Source: Embiotoca jacksoni
Lineage: Eukaryota; Chordata; Actinopteri; Embiotocidae
Assembly: GCA_022577435.1 (NCBI GenBank)
Contig: JAKOON010000007.1
Span: forward strand, 13,672,426 to 13,736,425
Reading direction: 5' to 3'
DNA length: 64,000 nt
Part shown: piece by piece, positions 45,801-59,506 of the stretch
How the letters are laid out: every line of letters starts with the position of its first letter
Numbering within the stretch: the first letter of the stretch is position 1
Notes under the pieces: model-generated
The model's input: the letters and a program-made list of their open reading frames with translations, nothing else
The model's database searches: none
What the model was told of the DNA's origin: nothing
Program-made: the position numbers and the translations under genes

Positions 45801-45932
45801 TATTCATGCAGAGTCGTTTGTGCAAATGTTCTCAAGAATATGAGATTCATTCCTCTTCAAAACTCGTTTGAAGAAAAGCATAACAATTAGTAATCCTGTT
45901 AACTATTTTAGTTTTGCACTTTAAAGCAGGAG
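41641..45932. other. gene desert segment
   Basis: No convincing exon, RNA gene or long repeat apart from the (CA)n tract at 42792-42835, an A-rich patch at 43260-43310 and a G13 run at 44810-44822. Roughly 43,430-44,750 is unusually free of simple repeats and of recognisable mobile elements. Confidence 0.45.
42792..42835. repeat. (CA)n microsatellite
   Basis: 22 AC units, ending in GCACGTACG. Confidence 0.95.
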
Positions 45933-46262
45933 TTTGACATTTTGGAAAACCTATTTGTTTTCTTGCCGAGAGCTGGATAAGAAACGGCAACGTGTTCTTT
46001 TAACATTTCAGTTTTCATACAAATTAAGCAAACATAAATAACTTTTTAATTAGTGAGGTGTGAAGGTGCTGTGTGATGTATTTTGTTACATTTGCACAGA
46101 GCTTGGCTGGCTGTTTCTCCATGCTTGTGGTGCTAAGCTAAGCTAACCATCTGCTGGCTGTAGCTTTATAATTCATGTACAGACACAAACGAGAAGGTTA
46201 TCAATCTTCTCACCTAACTCTTAGCAAAAGGGGGATTTTGTTTCCTTCCTAAAAATGTCAAA
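45933..46262 (-). mobile_element. dispersed palindromic repeat, copy 2 (complete, inverted)
   Basis: Bounded by TTTGACATTTTGGAAAACC on the left and TCCTAAAAATGTCAAA on the right, which are inverted repeats. Read on the minus strand it has GCTAAGAGTTAGGTGAGAAG, AGCTACAGCCAGCAGATGG, TTAGCTTAGCTTAGCA, CACCTCACTAATTAAAAAGT and a GCTCTCGGCAAGAAAAC right arm. It is a 330-bp non-coding element. From general knowledge this is an abundant MITE-like teleost family. No target duplication is clear. Confidence 0.65.
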
Positions 46263-48945
46263 TATTGTACATCATTTTTAAAAGATTTGTACATGTTTAC
46301 ATCATATTTGAGTTGTGACAGTGTAAAAGGTGACACGAAACGAGACGGCTTTTACACTCTCCATTTTCAGTTTGTGTTTTAGCCCACGATGCCAACAGCC
46401 TAAACACATCATATTATGGCTTTTTATTGTCCCTGGAGAGGAAAATTGATTTACTGTTCTGTTGGTGAGTACACACCACAAAGAAATGACAGAGCCAAGC
46501 CTGTCACTCTTATGAAGGATGACAAAATAGATGGCAAACCATACACATGACCAAAAACACCCTCGCACAAGATACAATACTTTAGATATAAAAAGTGTCT
46601 GAGGACATCTGCAGGGCATCAGTAAACCAGGAGAGTGGAAACACAGAGTGGAACCATGGCTCTTTTGTTTTCTGGCTTTGGGCAAGCCTTATTTTCCCTC
46701 ACACTCACTCACTCATTCTCGCTTGAACACAAGTGTACAAGCATCCAAGATCAAAAAGTGAATTCTGCTAGACGATGAATTTTTGCTTTACTTTGACAAC
46801 CATTGTGGGGCTGTAAGCTCATCCAGGGGTGAGTGGCATCCCTGCAAAGAATAAAGGATGGTTATTAAAGAAAAAAGACCAGGGAGGGGTTGCTGAAAGG
46901 TGGGGGGGAGGGGTGTGTGTGCCCAACATGCCCGGCATCCCAAGGTCAGGAGCAATGCACTCTGGCAGGAAGTGCTGTGAGGAATGGTGATGTCAGTCAG
47001 AAACCTCCTTCACCTCCCCAGACCTGTCAATTTGCCGGCGATAATTAATCTCTCTCTGGTTAAATATAAAGATTGTAAATCACAGCGTGATCCCGCACCA
47101 TCACGCGGGGGGTGGGGTGGGGGGGGGGGTTCGTCTGTCAGCCACAGACCTTGGCTAATGGCCCTTTGTAAGCAGAGCTCCGGCTGAGGCAGCACACCAG
47201 CCACCTACTGGTCCTCCTCATCATTTGTTTCTCGTGGAGACGTGCTGTCTCCATCTAGCAGAGTAGAATCATCAATTTGCAGGCGTGAAGACCGCAATTT
47301 TAAACCACTGAAATTACTATCCTCAAATCCCACGTCTTTACTTTACATTCACTTGGTGCCGCCTTCCAGTGACGATACATCACCAAAGTTTAAAATGTTG
47401 GCTTTATTGGAAGTCAGTAAATATTTGATAATGGTTTATAGAGTCGATCAGTAACAAATAAGATGACGAATTGATTGTCTAGGTGGGTACAAATGGACAC
47501 TATTACTCACAATCTGGAAAGGGTGAGGAGCTTATTTAGGTGGAAGAACGCTTTATTAATGACACAATAACATTTATAACTGCAGGCCTGATGGCTGTTA
47601 TATAGGAGATACTCACGACTTACTATTGACGTACTTTCTAATAAGGCATAACATTTGCATGTTGAAAGTCAGTCAGTCGGAAGGCTGTAAGAATCTTGTA
47701 GTCTAATAAGCTATCAACAATGCTGATGTAAATTCTATAAAGGTTGTCAAACTAAACTGTTTATTTAAGGGGGGATGTCTCCCTGATGAATTAAAGAACT
47801 ACTTAATGAAACAATACTGGCAATGCAGGAAGAGAATACCAAGGGAATAACCAAAACATTGCTCTTATGTTCTTGTGTAAGGGCTTCTTAGACATATACA
47901 AAAATAATAAAGTAATTAGTCATAACTTCTGAAGAATTTATAAAGTGGCCTTATTTATGTAACCTGATTAATAGTGTTCTTTAGTCACTCTGGCTGAAAA
48001 CTGTGCAGTTTCTCTGAAACTAAATCTTTTATGAATGCAGTCACAGCAAGACAGTAAATACACGCAACTTCAGTGTCTCAGGGTTCACATCAGACTTAAA
48101 TACACCCAGCTTATTACATTTTGTACTTTCATTACACAACAACTAACGTAAACTGAACGTGACGATCTGTAACCTAAAACATAAAAATTTCTCGTACATT
48201 CAGATGATGGGCATGCGTCTTAACTTTAGGAGAAAGAAAGCAGACGCTCTGATGTCACATAGTTTGGTGACTATAACTCACTAAGATCTGAAGAATTAAC
48301 TGAATGGCTAATATATAACCTGTTGTGGCATTAAAATAGAACATTTCAAGCTGTTTCACAGGCTGTTGATGGACACTATTGATGGTCAACGAGTATAAAA
48401 ATGTATTCAATGAGCAGAGTAATGTGTGCGTGTCCTTCACCTAAGGTGTGTGTGTTGTCTCGGTGTAAATTCCTGCCCGAGTGTCCTTGCTATTCCGCAC
48501 AGTCCACCTGCTGTCAGATTCAGCAATGGCGAGCATACAGTTGAGTATTTAATTACTTGTATACAGCTCTGTGGCTCACTTCACAGTGATCATTACATCA
48601 CTTCACTGTTGCTTTCTGCAGAGCAGCTCCTTTTTTTTTTTTTTTACAAACTTCCCTCACACCCCTTTGGACTCAGCATTACATCCACTATAATAAAGAT
48701 GTTTGTTTGTGTGCTTGTAGGGGGTAAACTCTGCCATTGTCTTTGAATGAGCTGTTAGCACTGTGCACTGTTGTGCTTGTTAAATGCTTTGTTGGAAGTT
48801 TGACACTCAGCTTCTCAGGCTGCACTCAATGCCACCGACGCTATCCTTAAGTCATGAGGCTGTTTCATGCTGGGCCCCCATGGGTGAGGGAGGAATGACA
48901 GGATAGCAGAAGAGGAAAACAACAAATGTGGACACAACCCCCCCT
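46263..48945. other. gene desert segment
   Basis: No exon recognised. G-rich runs lie near 46900 and 47107-47129. TCAATTTGCCGGCGATAATT near 47028 looks unrepetitive. Confidence 0.45.
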
Positions 48946-48950
48946 CACAC

Positions 48951-49033
<83 letters not shown>

Positions 49034-49035
49034 CA
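48946..49035. repeat. (CA)n microsatellite
   Basis: About 45 AC units with single GC interruptions near each end. Confidence 0.95.
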
Positions 49036-49387
49036 GAGTCACCTTTAAAGTGTATGAGAGCTCCCTGATGCCAGTGCTGCCATACTGCATGACTAATGCA
49101 GCCCGCGAGTCACTGTTTCTCCTCGCCGAGTCCCCAAGAGCTGAATTAATTGGCTGTCATCATGGTAGCTCTCTCTCTATCTCTCTCTCTCTCTGTCACA
49201 CACACAGACATGCATGGCATGATCAAGATATAAATAAACTGAGTCAACATGGCATTTAAGTGACAGGCAACCATAAACATTTCAGTAAGATTCAGTGACA
49301 GGCTCTTACTTCGGGGCCCCCATCAAACATATTGACCGCGTGCACGAAGTGCACATAATCACAACTATCAGTTGGCAGTTTGAAGGA

Positions 49388-49700
49388 GCACTTTGATATT
49401 TTGGGGGCTTTACTTAGCTGTATTCTTGCCAATACTTTGATTCGAACATCAATGCCACTCTTACGTCTGTGCATGAGGTAGTGAGCTGGAAATGGGAGGT
49501 GACTAGCTTAGCTTAGCATGAAGTGTGAAAGCAGGAGGAAACGACTAGCATGGCTCCCTCCAAAGTTCAAAATCACGGCTCCCAGAACTCACTAATTATC
49601 ACTTTATTTTTGTTTGATTCATTCCTACACAAACAGAACTGTGAACATGACAACTCCTGGTTTCACAGAGATAATCTTCTCTGGCTGTTGTTCACCCAGA
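49388..49700 (+). repeat. dispersed palindromic repeat, copy 3 (degenerate)
   Basis: Carries the ordered blocks CTTTGATATTTTGGGGGC, TTCTTGCCAATACTTTGATT, TAGCTTAGCTTAGCATGAAG, GGAGGAAACGACTAGCATGG and ACTCACTAATTATCACTTTA. These match copies 1 and 2 in order. The right arm is decayed. Confidence 0.6.
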
Positions 49701-52319
49701 AATTCTTAGCACATACCACATGATGTCATTTTTGCATTTGGATCAAACTGGTGAGATATGCAATTAGTGAGGTTTAGAGGGAGGCAGACGCAGTATTTTA
49801 GTGTATTTTTGAAAAAAATTTCAGTCTGTCTATTGCCTCATGTTTCTGCCAAAATCCTGTTTTGTCTTCAGCGCTTATGCTGCATTCACACTGTGTCTTA
49901 GAGGTAGAGGAAAACTTCACTTCCCTGAAACACCGAAAACAGTTCATGCATTATTCCAAGATGGTTACTCCGTGCTGCTAGTCCTCTATGCACCATAATT
50001 TAGTCGTAATTAACTATTTGGTTGTGCTGCAAATTTGTAATGGTTTGTTAAGAACTGAAACCAGACAAATAAATGTTGTACATCTTTTATTAGTGGAAAT
50101 TTATTTTAATAGTGTTGGTATTGGATTTTATTTAGATGTAACTGCCAGTGATTGTGACTTTGGTGCTCCTTTGCCTGCAATTTGACAGGAGTATTTCCTG
50201 TCACCAAAGGTACTGATGCTCTCTGACATCCACAAATCTCCAGGTTTCACATGCAACAACCTGAAATTTGTAACTACTCCTGTGACTTTTCTGAATGTGC
50301 ATGCTCTGACATGACACTGAAATCACATGATTTCATATGTGGTCTAGCAGTGGCTTACAGTCAAATCTCTTTCAACACACAAGTGAACAAATTGTACTGA
50401 ATCACAATTGTCACTTGAATTAAAAGCTTTTAGCAGCGGAGCTCCTTTGTGATGAATGAGATCCCTGTTGTGAGCTCAGCTGTGATTCACAGCACTTCAC
50501 TTTCTCATTCAAAGCATGTTGAAAGACCCCAAAAGCCAAAGAAACAATCATATTCTGATAACAATGTCGCAAATAACAGGCTACTGAGCTATTAACCTTA
50601 TGTGCAGTGTGTGTATAGGTTCATTTTGTTCTGAACTGAAGACAGAATCAGCTCTGAGTGTCGAGCCATGTGAACTGTAATGCGTTCACTTTGTGACGTA
50701 CGCAATGAAGTGCATTTGAACCACGGCTTTAACTGGAATCAGAGACATGATTTATGATTTCCACCCCTAGATAAACAACATATTCTGTATTGCTGTTTTG
50801 TATACGGGACAATGAACAGATAACATTTGAAGGCCCCTTTCATTTGAACACTTTTGAATTCCAATTATAGTCACTTAAAAGACAAAGCACTCTCTGCCTT
50901 TCTATTTGCCTGTGCGTTGAACCATGAACATTTGTGTACCTCAACATGCTGCTCAGGATGAAAGGGGTGTCATTCCGACCCTCTGCCTTTGCATAATACT
51001 GTCTGAGTAGTCATGCAGTATAATATCTTGTCTGTCTGAAAGTAATTCTTCTTAAAGGATTTCACTTTTGTTCCGAGCACTGATCACCAGTTTAATATGG
51101 GGAGAGCAGAAAACTTTCTCACTGCACAGTAACAATAATGTGTTGTGATGTGTACATCACTTTATACTGCAAGGGCTTTACCTTTTAATGACCCCAGCCA
51201 TGTTTTACTTGTGTGTGTGTGTGTGTGGATGAGGTTTTTTTTTTTCTGCCTTTCTCTGTCCTCAGAGCTTTTCCTTTCCATAAGACTCCAGATGTTGTCG
51301 TTCACTCATTTGGGGATGAGACGAAGCAGTCAGGTGTGAGAGATATCCTCAACAACAGAATTTGAATGGAAATAAAGCTCCGCCATGTGTTGCTACAAGC
51401 TTATGTGTTCACAGCTGTTAGAGAGAGTGAGCGACAACTCTTATCTATAAAGTTGTGACTAGGTTTTGTATGATCAGTGCATTGCTCCTTTGCTGCCTTA
51501 CTAAGCTGCAGAAGATTAAGTGAGAATTATATTTTATCTCGAGTTTTAAATGATGTCTGCAGCCCTGCATTAAAAAAAAACACATTTAAAACAGGAAGGC
51601 AATGCAAAAACCCAGGAAAACATTTGAAAGGAACAAACCGAGTAAAATTCAACACTACTGCTTTATAGTAATTATACTGCAAATACAGTAGCCTCTCGGT
51701 AATGTAAATCAGTAAATAATAATTTAGGTTTTCAAGAAATAGTATCAGGTATTTTTAGCCCAAGTAAACTGTCCTATAGCATTGGAAAAGTGCTCATGTT
51801 ACAATTCATTTGGAACATGAAGGTACGTGTAGGTCTCATCATACTTGCAGGTAACCCCAAAGTAAAAACAATACATCCTGACACGCATAAATATCTGCAC
51901 AAAATTTACTACATCTCTTAATACCTGACTTATTTCTGGTGCTGCCTCTAAATAGTTAACTAAGCGTGAGTCGATAACAATATTTCTGGTCCGCCAAGTT
52001 GCTTAGTTGCAGGAAGAAAAGAAATCGTCAAACTGCATCTTGTCAGTGGCATTATAAATAACTTGGAGAAACATTTGTTCCTGGCCTGGTTCATGCAATG
52101 TTACGACGTTGTGTGCCTCTGTTCAGGACTGTAGAGTTGACCCTGGCAGTAAAAGCAAGTTATTAGCTAAGAGCCAGGCTACATTAAAGACACTACCATC
52201 GTCAGGAGCAGCAGATCTGGAAAAGTAATAGATTGCGTGCAATAGGCTTTATGTTATTGGCTTTCTGAATTGCACATTTAGCCTTCTTTTCGGTTCTTTG
52301 TCACTGTCTTTAGAACACG

Positions 52320-52321
<2 letters not shown>
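49701..52321. other. gene desert segment
   Basis: AT-rich, no gene or long repeat recognised. A short (GT)9 tract is at about 51210. Confidence 0.45.

Positions 52322-52386
<65 letters not shown>
52322..52386. repeat. (CA)n microsatellite
   Basis: 32 uninterrupted CA units. Confidence 0.95.
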
Positions 52387-52388
<2 letters not shown>

Positions 52389-55300
52389 TGGAGGGTGAAA
52401 GTCCTCTTATGGCCTGGTTGTCAATAATCTGTTATTAGCTTTGACACAGATGCTGTTAAGATAGGACACAATGACCGTGGTAAAATAAAATAACGAAATG
52501 TTCAGTCTCCTTGCTGAACATTGTTGTTCATATGTGTGCCTGTAAAAGGTCTATTTTAAAAGCTCTTTATTATGGTATTGAATTTCTTTGTAATGTAGTA
52601 CAGTTTTAACAATGTTACTTGTTACATTCTTTGACTGCCCTGAAACTCAAACACTCTTCTGATGCCCCAATAAAGTTATATTAAAATAAATAAATGATTA
52701 TCATAAACGTCCAGTCCACTATTGGCTTGAACTAATAACAAGTCGACAAGGACAATTTTTAGTCAGCGGAAGATATTTCAGTCTGAACTTGTGGTGGACC
52801 AACAGACTGGCAAACTGACATTGACATGTCAGTCAATTACAGTTACATCATGATGATAGCTGAAAACTTGTAGAGGCTCTTCGAATGCTAAAGAAAAGGT
52901 CTCTTAATGTTTTTGTTTTTTTCCAGGGTTCAAACATTTTTCTAGGGTTACGTAACAAAACACAAAATTACGTATTAGTCAAATAGAATAAATTCTGTCT
53001 TCATATTTTGAGTTGTCTTGGTCGCTTGGTAACAGCTGAGACAGGCAGCCTTGGCATAGTTAAAAAATAAAATTAGGTTCAGTTTCAGTCTTATTTCTGT
53101 CTCAGATGCACCAGGTAACATTTAAACGGCTTCAGAGGGCACTGATGAGGCCTTTCAGTCAAGGTGCTTTGCTCAATGACCTTTTAGCTATCATGGCAGT
53201 GTGTGCATACTGTTGCAACAGATGTGACTCCAGTTGACCTCCAGTAACTAGCAGAGAGCTGGAGCTCTCCCAGCTCAGAGTGGTCGGGATCAAACTGACA
53301 ACACTAGTAATTGGGTGGCCTCTTTACCTCTTGGCCAGCTCACCACCTCTCCGGAGTCCGAATGTTCTAATCCACTTATTTCTCATCACGATCATGGAAG
53401 CATTTGACACCACTTGAGAAAAATCTAATCATAAACCGTAATCTTGTTATCCTTGTTGGTGACAAATGTAAATCCTTCTAACGTGCCTCCCAAACAAAGA
53501 AAATCATCACTCTCGTCTCAATTTTTCTGACCCAGCAGAAGATTCAAGGTGCCGTGTGGATGAGGATGATGTATCGCAATGTCTTTTAGTTGTGAAAGGC
53601 AGAGAAATATTATCACATTAACACTTGATTTCCATTTTCCATGAATAATTTCTTTTCTGTTCCATTTTTGGAACATATTTCATCTTTCAACTCAAATGAA
53701 GAAAACTATATATTACCACAGATGCTGCTTACCACTAAATTATGAGTCACTGTTGAAATAGAACATGAAACTTGTCTGAAATATGTCCTTTGGAAATGGT
53801 TTTACCAATATTCCACTGTAATTATGCAGCCTGACAAGCAGCTATTTCTACAAAATTATCAGGCAAAACACAAACAGTGACAACGGTCCAAAGTGTCTGC
53901 AGAATTTCCTTTAATATTTGTTTGTTTTTCTGCCATATGTGCTGTGACAGCCTGGCCATGTGAAAATCATCTTAGTTGTTATTCACAGGGTATTATGATA
54001 TTTGACAACAGATTCCAAGAAATTAATTCCAGGAAACAGGCTGTGGGTGAATGATAATAGCACCTTTCTATTGACAGGGCTTTCACACAGATCAAAACTT
54101 AATGGGCATCATAATTAGCAGCAGTGATTCGTCTCCCCTCTGCTTGGCCTTTGTTGGGGTAAAGCAAACTGGAAGGTTGACATTTCTCAGATTACTACAG
54201 ATTCATATTGTTCATCCTACAGTGAGCGGCAGATGAGAAAGACTAACTAGCTTTGACTTTGAACCCATGGACTACAGGCTTTGCCATTCAGCAAAGACAC
54301 AGTTGACAAGAAAACATCTCATTAAATGTGTGTTTTGCTACATAGCCGGCCAGACCATACCATACCATACTGTGAGGCTTCTTGCTGTCACAAAAACAAA
54401 ATTAGAAATAGTTACTATTTGATTTACATTTTTGCTACCCTCACAAAATTGGCAATAAAGAGGCTCTTGAGATTTAGTGTTACACTTGCATAAAATTAGG
54501 AACCTGTGAGAGAGAGTTTAAAGCAATGGTCAAAGTCAATGCAGCAAAAGATAAAATAGTGTTTACATCCTTTGATTAATTCTATCTCGTTTTTGACATA
54601 GCATGTGGCATCACAGTACACCATTTCCAGGCAGGTTTCAAATAACCTTCTTATCCTTATGGTGTTCACAGGAAATGATACATGAACTGTGTATAATTCA
54701 GTGTCACTGCTTTTAATTTGATCTCATTAATATCTGCCTCACTATATACGTTTCACTCCCCTACAACTATATAAGTGGTGTATTATGTTGTTGTTAATGT
54801 GAACGAAATGTTTATACAGCTGCCAGTTCACATTAAACATTGGGTGGCTTTCATTTTGAAGCAAAATATAGAATATAAATGTAATCTATTTGTCACTGCA
54901 ATTAGCGTTAAACATGTCTCTTAATCAATTTTTTTTTTTTCTCCAAAAAATGAGTCATGGTCTTTTTTGACAAAAAAATAAAAAAATAAATGTAATGCAT
55001 ATTTTAAATGTGTAAAAATTCCCTCTCGTTATGAATGACCAGAAAGGTAAAAGCCTTTAAAAAGGACCTCTGCCAATTTTACACATCAAAGTCTGTTTAC
55101 TTGACTGCACATGGGAAAAAGATTCAGCCTTTGGCAGCTCCTGAGGGAGCTGTACAAAGTCACTCAAGAATTCATCAGCGTCGGTTTGGCCTGAAGAAAA
55201 ACCTGTGGCGGGTGGAGTTAGAAGTGATCACCAGACCTCTGTAACACGCTCCTCATCTCTCCTTGTGGCGAGTGGCTCATGGCTTCATTAGCCACGTAGT

Positions 55301-56565
55301 GGTTAGGGCAGGGCGGTTATTTTGATTTCTTAGCTATATTGATATATTCTCAAACCCGATATAGAATCAGACAGTACTGTTTATATCGATGTAGTTTAAT
55401 GTTGCGTCGCCAAACCCATTCTTAATATTGAAAACAACTGAAGGAACCTTTTCCTTTTCATCTACCTTTGTAAAGTCTGTGGAAATATTGCTTCCAAGGG
55501 ATAGCAAACTTTCTTACCAATCTCACACATGTATCTTTCTCTTCAGGTAACTTCATGCGTGTCAAATCACGGAGATAGGTGTGAAACACAGTTTTTAGTC
55601 ATTTAAAACAGGCCAGCACTGCGGTGGCTAATCACATGAGTGCTCTTTGGTGAGGGGATAAAAAATTCACTGTTAACCAACAGTAGTGAGCCAGAAGCAG
55701 TGTCTTGCCAAGACACTGCAACAAGATTAAAAAGCCTTCATTAAATGGCTCACTCACAGAACATCTAACCAACATGTTTTAGCTGCTGGCTTTCATCCAG
55801 CCGCAGAACTGGGCCACAAGACTGGCCAGTTTTTGGTTAATTTGACCAAATGAATGAGTGATTTAAAAAAAAAACTTGTAACATTATTACTGACATCAGC
55901 ATGGTAATTTATTGCAAGTTGTTGCTAGATATATAAAACAGGCAGCCCCTTCATTTGCTTTCTTCTACTCAATTGTGGTTTGAAAACTTCATTCTTTGTG
56001 CATCTGTCCAACTTTTAACTACATGAATTTGCCCACAAGCCTTCCAAACAGTCGTGGACCATCTTGTTATTTACCCTCACCACAGTGCATTAAAATGCCA
56101 AGCAAGGAAGTCATAATGAGATTTTGAATTGCAGTTACTGACCAAAAGTGGGAGGCTGCAACTGCAATTTCCATTTTCATTTTCAGAGACTCAGAGAAAT
56201 GCCTTCTCTGCTATACGCTAATGTGCAGTGTTCCTTTTGTGTGTGTGTGCATCTAAGATATTGTTTTACAGTAATTAGACTTTATGCTTGAGCGATTCCT
56301 TGTTTCAATTAAATGAAACTCAAACTGAAAAAATGTGCCAAAAGTGTATTTTCAAGGGAAGAGGGCTACTGCAGGAACAAAATAGTACGTATTGATTTGT
56401 CTGGCGGTGTTGCAGACAACTCACCTGGCTATCCATCTGAGGTGGCTTTTGACCCAAACAATGACAGGGTGGGAACCTGCACTGCACAAAACAAGCACAG
56501 AGCAGCGAGTAATGAGCTGTATGTTGACTGTCTTTTTGTTCCTGAAAGAGGAATTTTGTTTTCGC
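52387..56565. other. gene desert segment
   Basis: No exon recognised. It contains the repeat at 53150-53350, a short CCATA pentamer run near 54355 and AT-rich sequence. Confidence 0.45.
53150..53350 (+). repeat. probable dispersed teleost repeat with tRNA-like tail
   Basis: Begins TTTCAGTCAAGGTGCTTTGC followed by TCAATGACC, and ends GTCGGGATCAAACTGACAAC, then GTGGCCTCTTTACCTC and GGCCAGCTCACCACC. From memory this order resembles a very common teleost dispersed sequence whose 3' part mimics an antisense tRNA (GGGATCAAACT). It is diverged and cannot fold as a tRNA gene. Confidence 0.4.

Positions 56566-56658
<93 letters not shown>
56566..56658. repeat. (CA)n microsatellite, interrupted
   Basis: About 46 CA units with two ACGC interruptions. 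The chance open frames across it on both strands encode only Thr-His or Val-Cys runs. Confidence 0.95.
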
Positions 56659-56660
<2 letters not shown>

Positions 56661-58434
56661 CTGTTCTGTTCTGTTTCCCTCTTGTCCTTCTGAATGCTCG
56701 TCTTAAGAAAATTGCTCTCATATGAAAATAGCACGCCATTCTTTTGTTCCTCCAATAAAAGATGTAACAGCTGCTTCTCAGGGAGTGAATTCTAAATGAG
56801 GCTTGGCATTGCCCTCCGCTGTCAGATCCCGCAATGACCTGGACTTCTCCTGCTTCCTGCCTCCTCTCGCCCGCCCCCTCCCTACCGCTGTCATCCTCCA
56901 CCTCTCTCCTCTGTCTCCCTCTGCTCCTTAAGATGAGCCCCTTGAGTTGGGCGTGTTGACAGGGCTTCCTCACTCAGATGCAACCGTAGGGAAGCTGATG
57001 TGTCCCAGGCCGTGCAGAAGCATCACTCCATGCGATGGCACCTCAGCCTCTGCTCTTAGCAGAAATCACTGGAGTGCCTGATGTGTAGAGAAAATTATGA
57101 AAACCAAGCAGGGCCCTCAAAGAGTTGCTGAACAATTGTTGTTGGAGTGTTGATGAGTTGTGATGTTTGTGTCCCAGCACTGGGGTTAAGACTAAGGTCA
57201 TCAGTGTGCAGGTTGTCCTACTTCTGATTGCTGCTGTCAGTCTTGTTTGCCACAGAGCACCAGGTGACACCAGGCGACACGGCAGAGCCCAAATCCCAAA
57301 CATGCACCTGCCTGAACTCAGCAGCGAGGGCAGTTCAACAGCAATTCTCATGCTGAATACATGATTCATCCTCCAAAAACTTGTGATTGTCAGAGGAAGA
57401 TGAGAAACTGTGTTTGTGAGGTTTATCAGGACGCGGGTAACAGGAGGATATGACTATTGAATGACTGCATCACACATTTCTGAACATACAATGTGAAACA
57501 GGGAGATATGGAGCAAAGGAGGGGAGGCAGTGGAGTAGAACAGCGAAGATGTGACAGGGGATGTGTGAAAAGAGAATAAACCAGGCTGTGGGAAGATATT
57601 TAGGCCACACTGGGGTTGCTTTTTTAATCGCTTGCACAATATGCAGCGTTTCTGCTACCTCGGATGTCCAGCTGCTGCCGTTCTCCTGGGTAACGCAACT
57701 GCAATGAAATTACGCTGTGACTCCTTATGCAGAACATGCTATTATTCTCCCAAAGCAACAATCTGATCATTCAGCGTCCCTAACCAGCAGGCGTACAAAT
57801 CCCACAGTCTTTGTAATATTTTCCTGGATTTTCCAGCAAATTGGGCTGAGGGATTGAGTCAGCTTAACCTTTCACCAGTAATCATAGGTGATTATAAGCA
57901 TTTGGACATCCTGTTATTTAGAATTATAGCAACGGGTGGCCAGTTAGGCGGTAATTGTACTGCAGAGGGTTACCTGACTTATATGGTATATTTTTGTCCC
58001 ACACAATTCTCTGCTTAATAGGTAAAAAGTTCAGCAGGTCTGCAATAAAAGAAATTCAGCAGGCTTATTTACAACAACCAGGCTCCATTTTTATATTAAT
58101 AACACAGTTGCAAAATCAATACAACCCCCTTTTCCTTTGGAAGATATATTTTATTGGAAGCACTCATCCAACTAGCCTCAGTGTTACTTTTTCCTTGTTC
58201 CAACCCAGCAGATGGATTTTCTAAAAATTTCAACGAACAGATTTTTTTTCCATCTTTGTTTCCTTGACAACACATCTAAACAAGGAATGGTCTCCCAGAC
58301 AACAGGTCTGAAAATACTGCAAATATCTCAGCAAAAACAGGGAGAGATTGCTGTGTATGGCATTTGTTTTATTCACATTTCTCTCTGCGGGAACGTGGCT
58401 CCGTGTGTTGATTGATCTATTTATTGCACTGAAC

Positions 58435-58441
<7 letters not shown>

Positions 58442-58523
<82 letters not shown>
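58442..58523. repeat. (CA)n microsatellite
   Basis: 41 uninterrupted AC units. Confidence 0.95.
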
Positions 58524-58525
<2 letters not shown>

Positions 58526-59506
58526 CCATCTGCAGTGATGGAGATGCAATAATATAATGGGATTATCTGTTTAGTCAAGGCTCTGCTTGCTCTAAACTGT
58601 TAACTGTGATCCTGTCTGAGACGAGAAACATGGCAGAGAATGCCAGCTGGATCATTTTTATCACCAAAACAATACTCTCTGTGTGAAACAAATAGTATTT
58701 TTGCTAGATATGCACTAGAATATGTTACCCTCACAGAGAACGCTCATCCCTATCTCAGATCCAATCAACAGGGCCAACAATTCATCCCTCCGTCTGTTAT
58801 TGACCCACCCTCACTCCCGTAGACGACTGCATCAGCCGACAGGGTCTCTTTGTTTTGCTTTCTTCATCTCTTCCTGCTCACTCTACTGTATCAGTAGTTA
58901 TTACGAAGGATTGTTACTATGGCTTGCTCGGTGGAAAGAAATACCATCAGAGGGGTGATTGTGTGTTGTTTGCATTGAGGCGTCATCGTGTGTGAGGCGA
59001 TCAAGCATCTGCCTGACACCGTCATCAATAATGAGGACGAGTGCCTTTGCACTTTCATTAAGAAGACAGGAATCGTAGACGAATCAAGCTCTTAGCAACT
59101 TCTGAGCCTTAACACTACAATTCCCACAACATGAAAAAAATATCAACCAAAATGGATGGTAATAATCAAACCAGGGCGCACAGATCTTCACATCATAGAA
59201 GAAAGTGTTTCTGTCATCAACATAATTAATTTCATTGATTTATTCATTCAGCAAGAAATAACTGTTCTTTATTTAGGCTTTCTAAAAAGCATCCCACGAA
59301 TGAAAGAAGAACCTGTCTCTCCCTGCAGAGTACAGACTAGTGGAAGCTGAGCTCCTGTTGTACTGCCTTCCTGTAGCGCTTCTTCTGTCAGTATGGATTA
59401 GACTAGTGAGCTGGAAAACTTCAGAAACAGAACAACACCTCCCGATTCCGCTCCAAACTCTGCAGCCTTGTATACAACAAATAGGTTATTCTCAATATCA
59501 GTGATA

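Noticed and set aside
53150..53350. tRNA-like sequence
   Set aside because: Only the antisense B-box-like word is present; no cloverleaf can be drawn, so it is treated as a dispersed repeat.
55290..55400. AGGGCAGGGCGGTTATTTTG with AT-rich GATAT words
   Set aside because: Suggests an old DNA-transposon end, but no partner inverted repeat was found.
56320..56973. Overlapping open frames of 100-217 codons on both strands
   Set aside because: All are held open by the (CA)n tract, which has no stops, and the non-repeat parts show no motif or splice logic.
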